Assembly (NCBI GenBank): GCA_013397695.1
Contig: VYZI01000018.1
Location: 2,644,920-2,708,919 of the forward strand
DNA: 64,000 nt
Reading direction: 5' to 3'
From: Centropus unirufus
Taxonomy: Eukaryota; Chordata; Aves; Cuculiformes; Centropidae
Shown: positions 38,901 through 51,115 of the stretch, one piece after another
How the letters are laid out: each line of letters opens with the position of its first letter
Numbering within the stretch: the stretch's first letter is position 1
Translations under genes and position numbers: made by a program
The notes under the pieces: model-generated
Database searches by the model: none
Told to the model about the DNA's origin: nothing
The model's input: the letters and a program-made list of their open reading frames with translations, nothing else

Positions 38901-39745
38901 CTAGTCCAATGAACCTAAGGGAAAAACAGTACTTTACAGAGCTTTTTCTGTGACTCTTGAATCAAAGTAGTGCTGTGGCTGGCTCTAGGCCCCAGAATTT
39001 GGACAATTCAGACTTGTTGTTCAAATCTACAATAATTACAATAGCATTATGTTGTTACTCTTCCATAATTTGACAAAGGCAGATAATTCGGACTTCCTTA
39101 GGAAGAACTAAGTAGTCGCAGCTAATCCTCAGCTTTAATGCATTTGAAAATAAGGATCTATATCTCTTTTCTGTTCTCTCATCCTTTTTTTTTAAAAAAA
39201 AAAGTAAAAGTTTGCTTTGGTAATATAGTGTCACCTCTACAGGCCAAACTAGCTGTGTGACTCAAAGTAACCTCATGGGCTTTAACTAATTTGTACTGGC
39301 TCGTACCAGGCTAAGATGGGTTCTAGTTACCTATGTTCCATAGCGAACAAATCTACGGAGGTTAGGGAGAGGGGACCCAAACAAACAAACCAATTCCAAA
39401 AGCCGCCACCACCACCTCTAAATAGTGAGGTATCTCAACTTTCAAGCTTAGTTCCCCTCAGTCCTGGAGCACCATTTGTGGGTTAAGTAGAGAGCTTCAC
39501 TTATAGCCACAAGAGCAAAGAATAATTTCAAAGAATCTTTGAAGAAATTGCCAGTCAGTTATAGAGAATAAATAGTATCAATTTAACTAAGGCACGACAA
39601 GAACTTCATGTTCACATTCAAAGGCAGGATTTGGATCTTAATCTCTATTAGTCCCATCAACAGGGCATGCACAATACAGAACATTAATTTACTCCAAAGG
39701 AAAAGTTGTTGAATTTATGTGCCACTTTGGCAAGCAGTTTCGTAA
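35961..39745. other. noncoding, no gene recognised
   Basis: AT-rich, with small local duplications such as AGGGAGTGTGAG at 37628 and again near 37648. A 102-codon minus frame at 38396-38704 overlaps a plus frame and has no motif. A T/A low-complexity run lies near 39186-39205. Confidence 0.5.
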
Positions 39746-39799
39746 GCCTTTATTCCGGATGTACCCTGTCCTGCCTTTATTCCGGATGTACCCCGTCCT
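39746..39799. repeat. 27 bp tandem duplication
   Basis: The unit starting GCCTTTATTCCGGATGTACC occurs at 39746-39772 and again at 39773-39799, with a single T/C difference near the end. No third copy is seen. The unit contains TCCGGA, unusual for its CpG in this AT-rich neighbourhood. It is a simple recent tandem duplication. Confidence 0.95.
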
Positions 39800-40979
39800 G
39801 TGAAGGTTACTGACAACACCCAACAAAGGATTGCATTTCTTTGAAATGTAATTGAGTTTTTGAATTCCTAAACATTAGTAGCATGCAAAACCCTCAATAT
39901 GTTGTTTCTAGGTGATCGTCTTCTCAGAAAAGCAGTAACCCTTTTTCTATCTGGAAAAGCCTATTGGCTTTTATAGCATGCCCTCAACTGGAATGTAGAA
40001 TGCCTGCAACAAATTATTTTGAGAATGAGCAACAAATCAAGAATTAGCCCTTAAGTTATTGTACATTGACTTCTAGTAATGGATATACAGAAGATGACTG
40101 TTGTCTGTTTATAGATAATTCAGGAAGTGAAAAAGGGTTTAACCACATTCTTATGAAATGTTGGTATTATACAGCATATGGCTTTGTTATGTCATCACAA
40201 CGCTTTATAGTTTATAAAGTTATGTGAAAATATTATGCAGACAATATATTAACTCAAAAATCTATAGGTCTATTCTGTATCAGAGAAAGCATTTTATTTC
40301 TCCAATTCCCCATCTGCCCCCTAGTTCTTTTTACTGTAAACTAAATACGAAGCTGAGGAAAGATGCTGTTAGAAGATCCCACAGGAAATATCTCTCACAT
40401 CTTCAGATTACAGGTCTCTGAGTGAGGGCTCTGACAGTTTCAAGAGAGCCCTCTCCTCTCTTGGTGAGACTGTTTCTAGGCTGGCCTACGAAATCCCTCA
40501 AGCACAGTAAGCTTAGATCTTTGTTTCAGGCAAGTGTCATATATGAGACTACTTTTCACAGAGGCATCCACCCTGAAATACATGTGTGTGTGTCCCTGAT
40601 ATAGAAGCAAAGAACGTGTTCACTTGTAAGTATGTGCTTGTACATATGCATTTGTTAGAATCTGTCTCTCTAGGTTTCGCTTAGCATGGTAACCATTTTA
40701 AGCTGTATATAATCTGCCATGGAAAGTAGTTGTTTATTTATTACATAAGTATGCCTTTTATTAAAACTGCTTTGTGAAAATCTAATTGCGGCTATAGTAA
40801 TATAGCATAACAGCCCCTCACATAAATACATGATTATTATGTACAGTCACTTATCTGTGAACGAGCTCTGCTTCTACTTTCCTTAATTAAGGATACAAAA
40901 GGCTCCTTCATCTTTGCATATTCCCTAGCTAGGACATTGATACTCATTATTTCCTAGGTCCAAACACTGAAACTGTGTC
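39800..40979. other. noncoding, no gene recognised
   Basis: AT-rich, with a short TG run near 40581. Short frames on the plus strand at 40224-40604 show nothing recognisable. Confidence 0.5.
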
Positions 40980-41350
40980 AAGAATGCATCTATCACCAGA
41001 TGGGTACTTATAGTCAGCGGAATTTTCAACTGTATCAGCAAATTCAGCAATTTGCAATTTCTGTATGTCTGACGTGTTTTTATTGGTGAAGATCACTTTC
41101 AAATACCAAGATCATGAGAATGATTCCTCAGTTAGTCTCCTCAGCAGTTGAACGTAATGACAGTAATTAACAGCCTGTGATTAGCCGCCACTCTAGAAAG
41201 TCTTTGAATGTTAATTTGCTTCAACTAATATGCAGCACTCCTATCTAATGAGATCTATGCTATAGGTTCACAGTGAAAGCAAATTATTTTCCACCATTTA
41301 ATCATACAAATGATTCTCAGTTAATCACTTGAACAGTAAACCTCAATGTT
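40980..41350. promoter_or_regulatory. candidate conserved noncoding element
   Basis: The block is repeat-free, lacks open frames, and contains GACAGTAATTAACAGCC at 41159-41175 (homeodomain core TAATTA at 41164), TGTGATTAGCCGCC near 41176, GTTAATTTGCTTC near 41210, and CAGTTAATCAC near 41318. Several distinct homeodomain words within about 170 bp and no coding frame suggest an enhancer. Confidence 0.37.
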
Positions 41351-44300
41351 CTAATAAGTGACATTTGTTTTTCTGTCATTTGATTTATTGCACATATAGG
41401 CGATGGTATGGTATGGCGAGCATTGTTTCTTTAAAAAAGGTCACGAATACATGGTATTTCTGTGGATCACATAATAACCAAGGTGACCTCTTTTATCTTT
41501 TAAAAGCAAGGTGTCTGCAGCCTTTCCTGTATCCTCCTATTTTCTTTTGGGTTCTTTGTCCCCTTATTTTCCTTGGGATGCCTTTCCCCATGGCACCTGA
41601 AGTGCAGCCCCTGAACTTCATTTCATCCTTTTCACACTGTAGTTTCCCAGGAAAACCAAACCAGTTGCACTTCAGTGCACTTGCTGAAGGGAAGCAAGAC
41701 AGGATGAGCTATGGATGCCAGTGGACAGGAGAGATGAGAAAACCACAGCAACCTTAGGAAGTATGCACATGAATTGCTGCATTCCTCCTCGTGTTTTACA
41801 TCTGCAAAGCCTAACTATATCCTTTGTTGTTAAGAATGTCCAAATTATGCCCTAGGTGGGGGAAGACAAACATGTTAGGAAAAAAAAAATGTTTATTACA
41901 TGAGCGTAAACTTGAGAGAAAATGCTTTCTCTGCTCTTCCAGCTGTTTGAGCCAATGTGGTTTGTGAGCAGTAATACTACAGAGTTTTTAGAAATACTTA
42001 AGCATTTCACAGCAGGACTGCACAGATTTCCTGATGCCATGAGATACAGGTTAAAAGCCTCTAGACAAGTACTGCAAAAGATACCTACATCTCTGAAAGA
42101 GAGAGTCAAAGCGAAGGGAGCTCCAACAGGACAGAGGTAGTAGGTGGTAATGTCTCTCTTAGCAGGATGAGTTTTCTGGTACACTCATGGGCTGCTTGCT
42201 TTCTCCTTCTAGAAACTTGTACTGACCAGAACCATTAGCGTTACGCTTTAGCATAGACCTGCTGTGGGCCCTAGGGCAATATCCTTCTCAGGGCACTCCT
42301 CAGCCTTTTTATCTTTTCTTATCTTTTTATCTTCTAGCTCAGTTCACAACTGGGATTAAAAAAACACAAGTAGGTAATTTGAGAAAGGTGGCTTTTTTAT
42401 TTTTAATCTAAAAAAAAAATAATTAAAAAAACCCTCAAGTTTTTAATATGTGAATAAATGCTGGTTTGTCTCTCCCCATTCTGGATACTGTCTCTTCCTA
42501 GCAATCTTGCTCTGGTCATCTTTTTATTCAGATCTTTTGTACGAAAGAAACACCAGTAGCTTCGCTTTGAAGAGGCAAAGTTCAATCCTGCAGTGAATAT
42601 AATAAACCCTTGTTGGACCTGAGGCATACGCTAGCCCTAAAAGCCTTAAGAAATCTCCCCAATTTATTGTAATTTGGCTATTAGACCAAATTCTTGCCCT
42701 TGGAACCAAGATCTAAAAGTAAAGTATACTGTAACCGTGTTGTCTCTTTTATTTTTCCAAGCACCTCTTGGCACTGTGCAGGAAACTTCATCTGACACTG
42801 TGCAGTATCTGATGCCCTGTTCAGGAAAGTGATGAGTGGAGCTCCCGTATCTAATTCTGGTGTCTGCCAGTAGGGACAGGTGTGTTGCTTTTTTTAGCAT
42901 CATTCACCCAGTGCAAGAAAGAGGGAATTTTTGAAGTCAGCATTCCTGTGGACAGGAAAAATGGAAAGGAATAGATTCTAATCTAATTGTAAATGTCCTG
43001 TTTCTAAAACACTTAACAATAAATCCTTCCATTAGTAGACGTACTGGCAGCCCACGGCACAGTCAGATCAGGAGTCCATCTCTAGCTGTGATATCTTATT
43101 TCCACAATTCAATGTACAAAAGATTGTGGGAAATTATGCATCGAATTTACTTTAAAATATTAAATTGGATTTAAAATTGAGTTCGGTCTTCAGGAGCTTA
43201 TTTTGGTAGAAATAAGAAATACCAAGAATTTCTCACATTATGGCACATTTTCACTGTTCTCCGTTTTATGTGGACCTTAACACATAAAAGAGGATCAATT
43301 CAGAAACCTATCTGGAGGCTGAGCACAGGGTTGGGAGAGGAAGATCTTGAGCGGCAATTACATTTTTGCAGCTGAGTTTCTGTGTGGGCTTAAGGAAGTA
43401 ATTTTCCAGTCCTACAGGGAAGGAAATAGTGTTCCTTCATCCCAGGGACGAACAACGTTGGTCACTAATTGGTTAATATTTTTAAACATTTGGAATTGCC
43501 TATAAAGTTTTAAGTACAATCTTTTCTTTCCTGCCATATTGCATCCATCACTATAAAGACAGTCGTAGGACTGGAGCTGGGTTCTCTTTCTGACATATTT
43601 TACTTCATATTTTTGGTTGTTGTCCAATTTTCTTCAAACTGTTGTCAGTCATATACAGGTAAGGGGTATTCTTTGCTTTCTATTTCTTTGCTGTCCCTCC
43701 AGCCCTGAATCTCATTCAGTTTCTCTGATTTTGACCCTATGCGGACTATTACATTCTCTCTGGATGTTGAAAACTGATACCATGTATAGTTTATTCAACT
43801 AAGCTCTAAATCCTCTGGCCCACATTCAGGTTACTCAAGATTAACTATTAAAACTTTAAAAAGGAAAGTGACAAAAACCTGGTTTAGCTGGTAGACTTTT
43901 CATTCATTTCTACTTTTCATTTATTTCTTCTGTTCATAGTCTTTTCATTATGAGCATGCAGCAGCATTCACTTGTAGCAGTGTTCCTCCAATGCTGTCAT
44001 GAGATTCACTAGTGATGTTCTGTAAATGCCAGCCAAAATCTATCTGCAAGAACATCTGCTCAACAGTGCAAAACTGTTGTAATTACCAACCATCATCTTT
44101 TATCCTCCTGCTGGGGCAACTGCTCCAAACATGACTTTTTGCCCTGAGTTAACAAGATCCAGAAACTTGCTGCTATGTACAAATCTTGCCACAGGAATCC
44201 AACACAGCTTATACACAAGTTATAGTAGAATCATTCAGCTGTGAGAGGTAACAAAAAAAAAGAGGCATGGGAAATATTTTAATTTTTCTGTGTTCTTATT

Positions 44301-46739
44301 TACTGCTTCTGCTTCTTACATTGTTGCGTTATGGGATTGTTTATAATGACTGGCAATGGTTATATGAGAATTCTTCTGAAAAATGTATACGTACTATAAT
44401 AGTGAAAAAGATGTTGCAGATGCTCAAATTTAACTGTAGTTACATAATAACAGACCGTCATGTGTATTTAAACGGGTGATAGATACTAGGAGATGGATAT
44501 TCTTTACATATAAATGTACACAAGAATGGTATACTGTGTAGGAAAAACAAAATTTCACACACTCTATGATACTTCTGGTGGATATATGCCGCAGAAACTT
44601 TCAGTAGATAGACTATACCTCTCAGGAACTTTTTTTCTGACTATGTACTGATACCTTCCCTTCCGAGAACTGTTTCTAACACTGCAAACCTCCAAGAACT
44701 TTCATTTAATTAGTTTTCTCTCTTAGCAACCTGACAAAGAAATGGTTCTATTTTTCTTGTTCTGTAGAACTGACTTTCAGAGGATCCACCTACCCTGGTG
44801 GCAGGTTTCACCTCCAGTGCCTCTGGTTGACACTTCAGTCATCAGAATGCTAACATGGACCCAAAGTGCAAAACCGACCCCCTCAGGACAGAAAAGGTTA
44901 TAATTGCGGGGTCATACATTTCCAACGCTGGTTTCTCCTCATACATGGAGATGCAAGCTCTGTTTTCTGAGCTGGATGAGCTCTACCTCAAGATCACATT
45001 GGGAAGAGCGTGTAATTTTGATAGCACCCACATAACCTTGTATCTTGAGTGATTAGGGAAAATCACCTAATCTACAGTTTTTCCAGACATAGTGTTCGGA
45101 AAAACTGAGAAACCAGAATTGCTGAAATAAAATGGGAAATACAACATAACAAATAATATTTGATGTGCAAATGCACCCCATATAGGGTGACACTTTCATT
45201 GCATTCTTTACTAAATACGTTTACAAAGCATAGTTAAACCTCTGGCAGAACTCCACATCAGTATTGCCTGCCTAAAAATACATGCCTGTGGGACTCAAGG
45301 CACGAGTTCCCTGTTCAACAACCTCTCTGTTTCTGCATTTCTATGGTTTCCAGGCCTGTATTCTGGTTCCTACAGATTTTGATCATTCCTTAGATCCTCG
45401 GTGGGATGATTTCTGCATAGCTGAAGCAGGTAGCGCTGTGCTAAAATGGGCTATTTTCATAGCCAGATTTAGCAGTGTCCCAGCCGCACAGGTATGGGTT
45501 CATTCTTGGAGATTTGCAAGCAGCTGAATATTGGTACTGAGCAGCATTGCTTGGGATATAAACATAAGTGGAATTTACACATTCTCTGCTGTAATCTGAT
45601 CTTGAATTACTTTTCATCAATGCATTCTCAGCATTGAGGCCAGTAGGACTACACCGTGTTGCATCAGTGAAGAACTTCAGTCAGCTTTGGTGACTTAATT
45701 ACTTCTAAAAGGACTGCAGTGGGGCTTACTCACCTCTTCTTACTCACAGTTCCCCCAGTCTTTTTTGTTAAACCTATTGATATTTTTATTTCTTTGGACA
45801 GCCTTCCTATTGCTTACATGTCTGTACTTTATCATCTGAGGAAAGAAGCAATTGCAATGACAGAACTAGACCTTGTTATGCTATGAGTAATATTACCCAC
45901 AGTCCAGCACTTCTGGAGGGAATCTTGAGCACTGGTGCTTTATATACATGATAAACAAGGGGAATTTGTTTTGTATTTGAGATAATTTATGGTATAGGCT
46001 GCTTCATGTATAGCTGCTGTTGTGCTGTTGTTTCATGCCAGGATTCATTACACATAATGGGTTGGCTAACATCTCTGGGACTTCTTAGAAAATGTGTTCA
46101 AGAGCCCTAAAAGTAAAGTATAGAGATTATAACTTCCCATGGCTTTTCTGACTATTTTACACACTTGGACTATGTTATTAAAATTTGAAAAGAAGGAACA
46201 TAAGGAAAACGTGGTACTATTTTCTTCTTCATACTAATTTTTTGAGAATGAATTTTCTGCTTATTGAGGCACATTTTGTCTGTTGTTCTTTGCCTGTTGA
46301 TTAGCAAAGGGGTAGAACAGTTATTGCTAGTAAAGTGGTGTTGTGCAGCACTGAATGTGTTTTCCATGTGATCCTGACACTACAATTTTTGTGGTTTGTG
46401 CTTGTGGAGAGAGAATATAAAATGGGGGTAGAAGCCTATTGGATTAGAAAGGTATACTTCTAGATCCACTCAGTACTTCTTTTGCAGAGGCTTAAGTGAC
46501 AGGGAAAGATTAAGCTGGGAGATTCAGGCTGTGGATACCAGCATACTAGACAACATACAGTCCAGTTACAAAAACTGAGCTAAATACCTCGGCGTAATGT
46601 ACCTTACTGGTGAGACTTGCCTAGAGGGCAACTCTTAATATTTCTATGTACAGCTTGCTTGGAGGTTCACTCACATCAAATTTTTACTTCAGATGCACAA
46701 GTACAATTGAGGAATAACAACAATAAAGGCTGTGGTCTT
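41351..46739. other. noncoding, no gene recognised
   Basis: About 5.4 kb without a supported element. A 130-codon plus frame at 41365-41757 and a 110-codon minus frame at 41852-42184 have no recognisable features. A short A/T run lies at 42393-42430. A 10 bp perfect hairpin, CAGTTTTTCC at 45075-45084 with GGAAAAACTG at 45098-45107, is of the kind expected by chance in a window this size. Confidence 0.5.
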
Positions 46740-48060
46740 GCTTTGGAGTGATACCAAGCTAGTGCGAAATGCTACCACCACCCTTGCCTTTTACCCTGCA
46801 AGGATTCAGTTGCACCATCCTGAAGGGATCTGCCATGCGAATTACTGTGAAGGTGAGGGAAGCACAGAGTACTACAGAAGACACTGTGGGCTGCTGGCAT
46901 GCAGCAGCCCCTGCCGACTGTGTGGATGGAGTTCTGGTAGAGAAAGGAGAGCTTGTTGGGGCTGATCGCAGGGTCCATGGGGCAGGTTCAAGCAGGGCCG
47001 CACAGGAATAGCAGGAAGCTGGCACAGGGATGGGAAGTCTGCATCGACTCTGCTTTGCTCCGTGATGAAGATGCCCTTGAGTTTAATCTACTTCACTGCT
47101 CTTCTGGCCCCCGTGCATGGCTATGTGCAGCTTCTTTGTGTTTGAGTGAGTCTCTCATCTATGATAACTTGAGCTCATTGTGTATGCAACACTATGGCTG
47201 TTAATCCCGCTGGTATTCTTAGCTCCCTGGATTTTATTTGGGTTTAGAGCTAGTAGTCCTTAATTTTTAGAGGGAGCCTTTGAGGCTCCGCTACACCACT
47301 TCTAATACGGGATTCAGTACTTATATTTTATTTAAAACACAGGACTTGTTACTACAGTGCTTTTAACATTCTAATACACACATAAAATTTTTATGGTGCA
47401 CTCTCTTCCTGAGAAGTCTCAGGTATAAAACAATTTTTCAAGGAAAAAAAAGGCATATAACAGTCCTTCTTTGCTTTAATTCTGGGTTCACAAAAGTCTC
47501 TTGCTATGCATGATTGATTTCAGTGAAAACAGAAAATAAATCTCCAAGAACAAAGCATCAGAGCATTTTAAAAAGCAGGTTGTTTCTGTGCCAGCCTCAG
47601 CACACTGCCAGTTTGGTCTCTTGCAGGCTACGGGGGCAAAGCTGCAGAGGACTGGAGCTGGAGACATCCTGGCCTCTTCTCACAGTGTCCCCCCAAGGAC
47701 ATTTCTGGGGCACTGCCTTACTCATCTCAGCCTGTGCTCTCTCTACACATCTTTTTCTCCCATATTTCAGTTTGCTACCCAAAACACCCCCCCGCCATCT
47801 AGAGATGCTGCCTGAGGTGAGGCCGCAGCTCAGCTGCGATGCAGGCTTTGGCCCTACCGGCTGGAGGCACAAAAGCACAGCTCTGCTGCAGTGCAGGAGC
47901 ACCAGGCAAGGCAGAGCCCTTTTGTTGGGACCTTGCAGGGTTGGGGGGAGGAGATGGTGGGGATGGCGGAGATGCCTAGGTTGTCCTTGCAGCACTGCTG
48001 GCCTTTCTGCTCATGCAAAGCAAGTAGAAAGACATCACGTTCATGCCTAGACACTTCAAA
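46740..48060. other. GC-richer patch, both-strand open frames
   Basis: Two GC-richer stretches (46760-47200 and 47580-48050) carry several overlapping open frames on both strands. They include the longest in the window (178 codons, plus, 47514-48050) and a 132-codon antisense frame. None shows a domain, signal peptide or repeat. Splice-like signals are present (see the candidate micro-exon). CpG is not as enriched as in the 57.6 kb island. It may be an exon-bearing noncoding transcript, an unrecognised old repeat, or compositional noise. Confidence 0.35.
47771..47816 (+). other. candidate 46 nt micro-exon by splice signals
   Basis: A strong pyrimidine tract (TGTGCTCTCTCTACACATC, then TTTTTCTCCCATATTTCAG) ends at 47770. 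A consensus donor CCTGAG/GTGAGG lies at 47816/47817. Together they bound 46 nt. The interval is open in the 178-codon frame but 46 is not a multiple of three. No neighbouring exon was identified, so this is a splice-signal observation only. Confidence 0.2.
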
Positions 48061-51060
48061 GTAGCAAAAGAGTGGTGCCTAGAAGGTGTGTAGGAGCTGG
48101 ATGCTTCCTTTCTGCTGTGCCTTCTTGTACAGTGCATCTGCTGGCACAAAGCCCTGTTCCTGTCAATGTAGGATGACTAAACCCATTGTAGATTCCAGCT
48201 GAATGTCACCTTTGGGATGTGCACCTTTGCACCTGGGCCAAACAAAATGCTGCACCCTTTAAAGGGACTTTGTTTTTGTTGGCAATTTTTCTTCCATTCA
48301 GAAGTTGCTGCTTTACCAGGGAAGCAGTGGTGTGTAACGTCTTGGTGAACATTGAAAGCCTGAACATGCACCTAGCACATCTTCGTCACGGGTTTATCTG
48401 TGGTTAGCTACGCGAAGTTGAACCTTTGTTGAAAATGAACCAAATGGAACCAGGTCCGCTCTTAATGTCCAAAGGAGTCTGGATGTTTGTTGACACACTA
48501 AAATATTTCAGACAGTCCTCCAGTGTTTATTTAGTCTTGCTTTCATATGCTTTGATAATATACTTTAATAAAAATGCTAATTATTATCCTTACTATTTTC
48601 ATCTGGAAGAGTAAGTAGCATAAGAAAGCTTCTTATAGTTTATTTCCACATGGATGGATTACTAGAATTACTGGAAATCTCACATTAAGTTCTGATTTTA
48701 TGAGATTTCTAGTTCCAAGATATTTAAATACACTAAGTTGCAATTTACAGATTTTTTTTTTATTGTAACAAAACCAGGTTGCCTGCAATTTGTGAGATTT
48801 GGATTTTTCTAGAAAAAATCTTTGTTACAATTCAGAATTAACTATGCATGCTTATAAATATGTGTAGGCAAACATCATCAAAATCCATAAGAAGATTAGA
48901 TTTATAGAATACAATTCAATACTATTTTACAAAGCAATAAAAGTACTTGCCAATTCTCATGAAAAACATCAATATATTTTAGTTTTAATGATGCAAATGT
49001 TTAATAAACAAGATCCAATTATCAGGTTCATGGATAGTACAGCCCAAAGCATTTTATTCATGTCTATGTATTTCATCTTTATTTTTACCAACCTTCTCAA
49101 TTTAGTTTCAATAGGTCTCTGATTTGCAGTTGGGTTTTCTGGGGGTTTTTTTGTTTGTTTGTTTTGGGGTTGTGTTTGGTTTGTTTTTTTTTAGAATAGA
49201 CCTTGGTTAATTGTTTCTCTCCTTTTACTTTGAACTTCAGGATGACTAGTTTAATGCAGGAAGGTTACTTATTCTTGTGAGCAAGTCTGGCAGGGGAATG
49301 GGTATTGCTGTGTTCAGTGGTTTTTGCTTACAGTATAATGTAATCATTTTTATAGCTCTTGATTGATAGAGAATCTCGTGATCTACTGTCCTTGTAAGTT
49401 GTTGTCTTGGTATTTTCCTATTTTTACTCTGGAAATCTGGAAATGCAACCCCAAATTTCAGCTTGATGTAAACAGATATAAAATAATTGAGTTTGTTTCA
49501 GTGGATTCTCTCTTGTTTATACTAGACTAGTGCTTTTACCAACTACTTAACATCAAGCGTTGATACAGTGCTTAAATTTTTAAAAACTGAGATGATCTTT
49601 TCTTCCACATGAGGTACTATAGGGTACGACTGCCCTAGAAGAGGGTAGCACTGATTCTGCCGACTTTATACATGAACTTCAGATTAACAGAGAAAAGTTA
49701 TTCCCCTTTGCTACAATTACCTCCTCCTTTGAAGAAACTCTTTCCGTTTCCATTCATTTTCCTCCAAGCTCTGGCAAGTTCATAATTCAACAGTGGCAGA
49801 CATCTGTATGTGCTTATTTAAGTGCAAAGTATTTGGAGTGAATGTTGCAGCTTATGATTCGTGATGGCTTTTAAAATGCTCCCAGGCACTGGAGCTAATG
49901 CAGGAGGTGTTTATTAATGCCCGTTATCCACACACTGGAAGGATTCTTATTGAACCTCTGTGGGGTGCAGAAGGCCTGTGTGTGGCAGCAGGAACAGTCC
50001 CTGTTGTAAATAAGAATAGGGGTTTTCAAATATTTTTGTCTTCTTTTCTTGGTGATGTGTTTGGGAGCATGGATTAAGTTAAATCTTGTATGGGCTCACT
50101 CAGCTGGGGCTGTTCTGCCTCCCCACAGCAAGTAGGACAAGCAGACAGGTCGTTTTCTGCTTTATTAAGAGATTTGAAGGTCAAAGCATTAAAATGGTGA
50201 TTTCAGTCAGAGCCAGTCTGGTTGCTCAACAGACTAACAGAGCTACTGTAGCTTGTGGATCTTAATGCGTGTGGAGACTGCGATCTAATTCTGAGCACTG
50301 CTTGTTGGATCAGATCTGGTTGAGTCAAATTGCAATGCATCAGCCCATCAGGTCATTCCTGAGAGGCTGCTTCCCGCTTAGGTGGCAGCAAATAAAACAC
50401 AAAGCAGGTAGGAAATGAAGACCTTGCTCTGCAGAACGAGCACAAACCTCTGCATTAAGGATTAGCACATAGAGAATAATCCACTGTTGCCTTTAGTGTA
50501 ATCTCAGCAGATGTACTAAATTCTGTGTTGAAGCCTTTGCAGCTACTGTCAGGTACCAGACAAAGGCAGTCCTTGCAAATGGATGGGAGTAGAAAGCAGA
50601 GACTGGAAGAAAGAGAATAGATTAATTTCTTATTGTCACTTGATTAATCCTTGTACCGCCAAATAGCACGATGTTGACTACAACAAGAGACGAGATACAG
50701 TTATGAATTCACATTTCTATTCAGAATGGAGAGAGGGATAGCAATGGCTTGATTTCAGGTGTAAATATAAGAATATAGTCTTACAGTAAAATAACTGATA
50801 GGGATTTGTAGACACTTGAGGGAACAATACTATATTTGAAGCAAATATACGGAAGTGTTTAGGACCTTATAATAACCCACCCCAGATGCACAGGTCTATG
50901 TCTATGTCCAGTCCCAGCACACTTAACAATAGCAGCAACAGCAATTATGTAGCAACTGTGAGTAGCATTTTTCAAGACATAGTAAGTACTGTATTAGGAG
51001 AATAAACCCAAACAAACATTAGGAAAACGAAAATACAGCATAGCACTTAATCACACAGTT
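48061..51060. other. noncoding; T/G tract and possible enhancer-like part
   Basis: A T/G-rich low-complexity tract lies at 49131-49192. Around 50300-50530 a repeat-free stretch with TTGCAATGCATCAGCCC and TAATCTCAGCAG has some enhancer-like texture, weaker than other blocks. No gene is recognised. Confidence 0.45.
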
Positions 51061-51115
51061 GTCTCATTTAAATCAGTGGGACGACTCATTTTCAAATAAT
51101 TATGCATGTTTTTAA
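51061..51115. repeat. possible ancient amniote repeat relic
   Basis: AAATCAGTGGGACGACTCAT followed by AATTATGCATGTTTTTAA resembles the TTCAGTGGGACTACTCATG...TATGCATGTGTTTAAG wording found in many amniote genomes as an ancient dispersed repeat. It is short and diverged, and the family name is not assigned. Confidence 0.35.

Noticed and set aside
45075..45107. 10 bp perfect hairpin as a functional RNA
   Set aside because: Roughly one such hairpin with a short loop is expected by chance in 64 kb, and the arms are T/A-rich.
47514..48050. 178-codon plus-strand ORF, longest in the window
   Set aside because: It overlaps long frames on the other strand and in another plus frame, lies in GC-rich sequence where stops are rarer, and has no recognisable domain or homologue.
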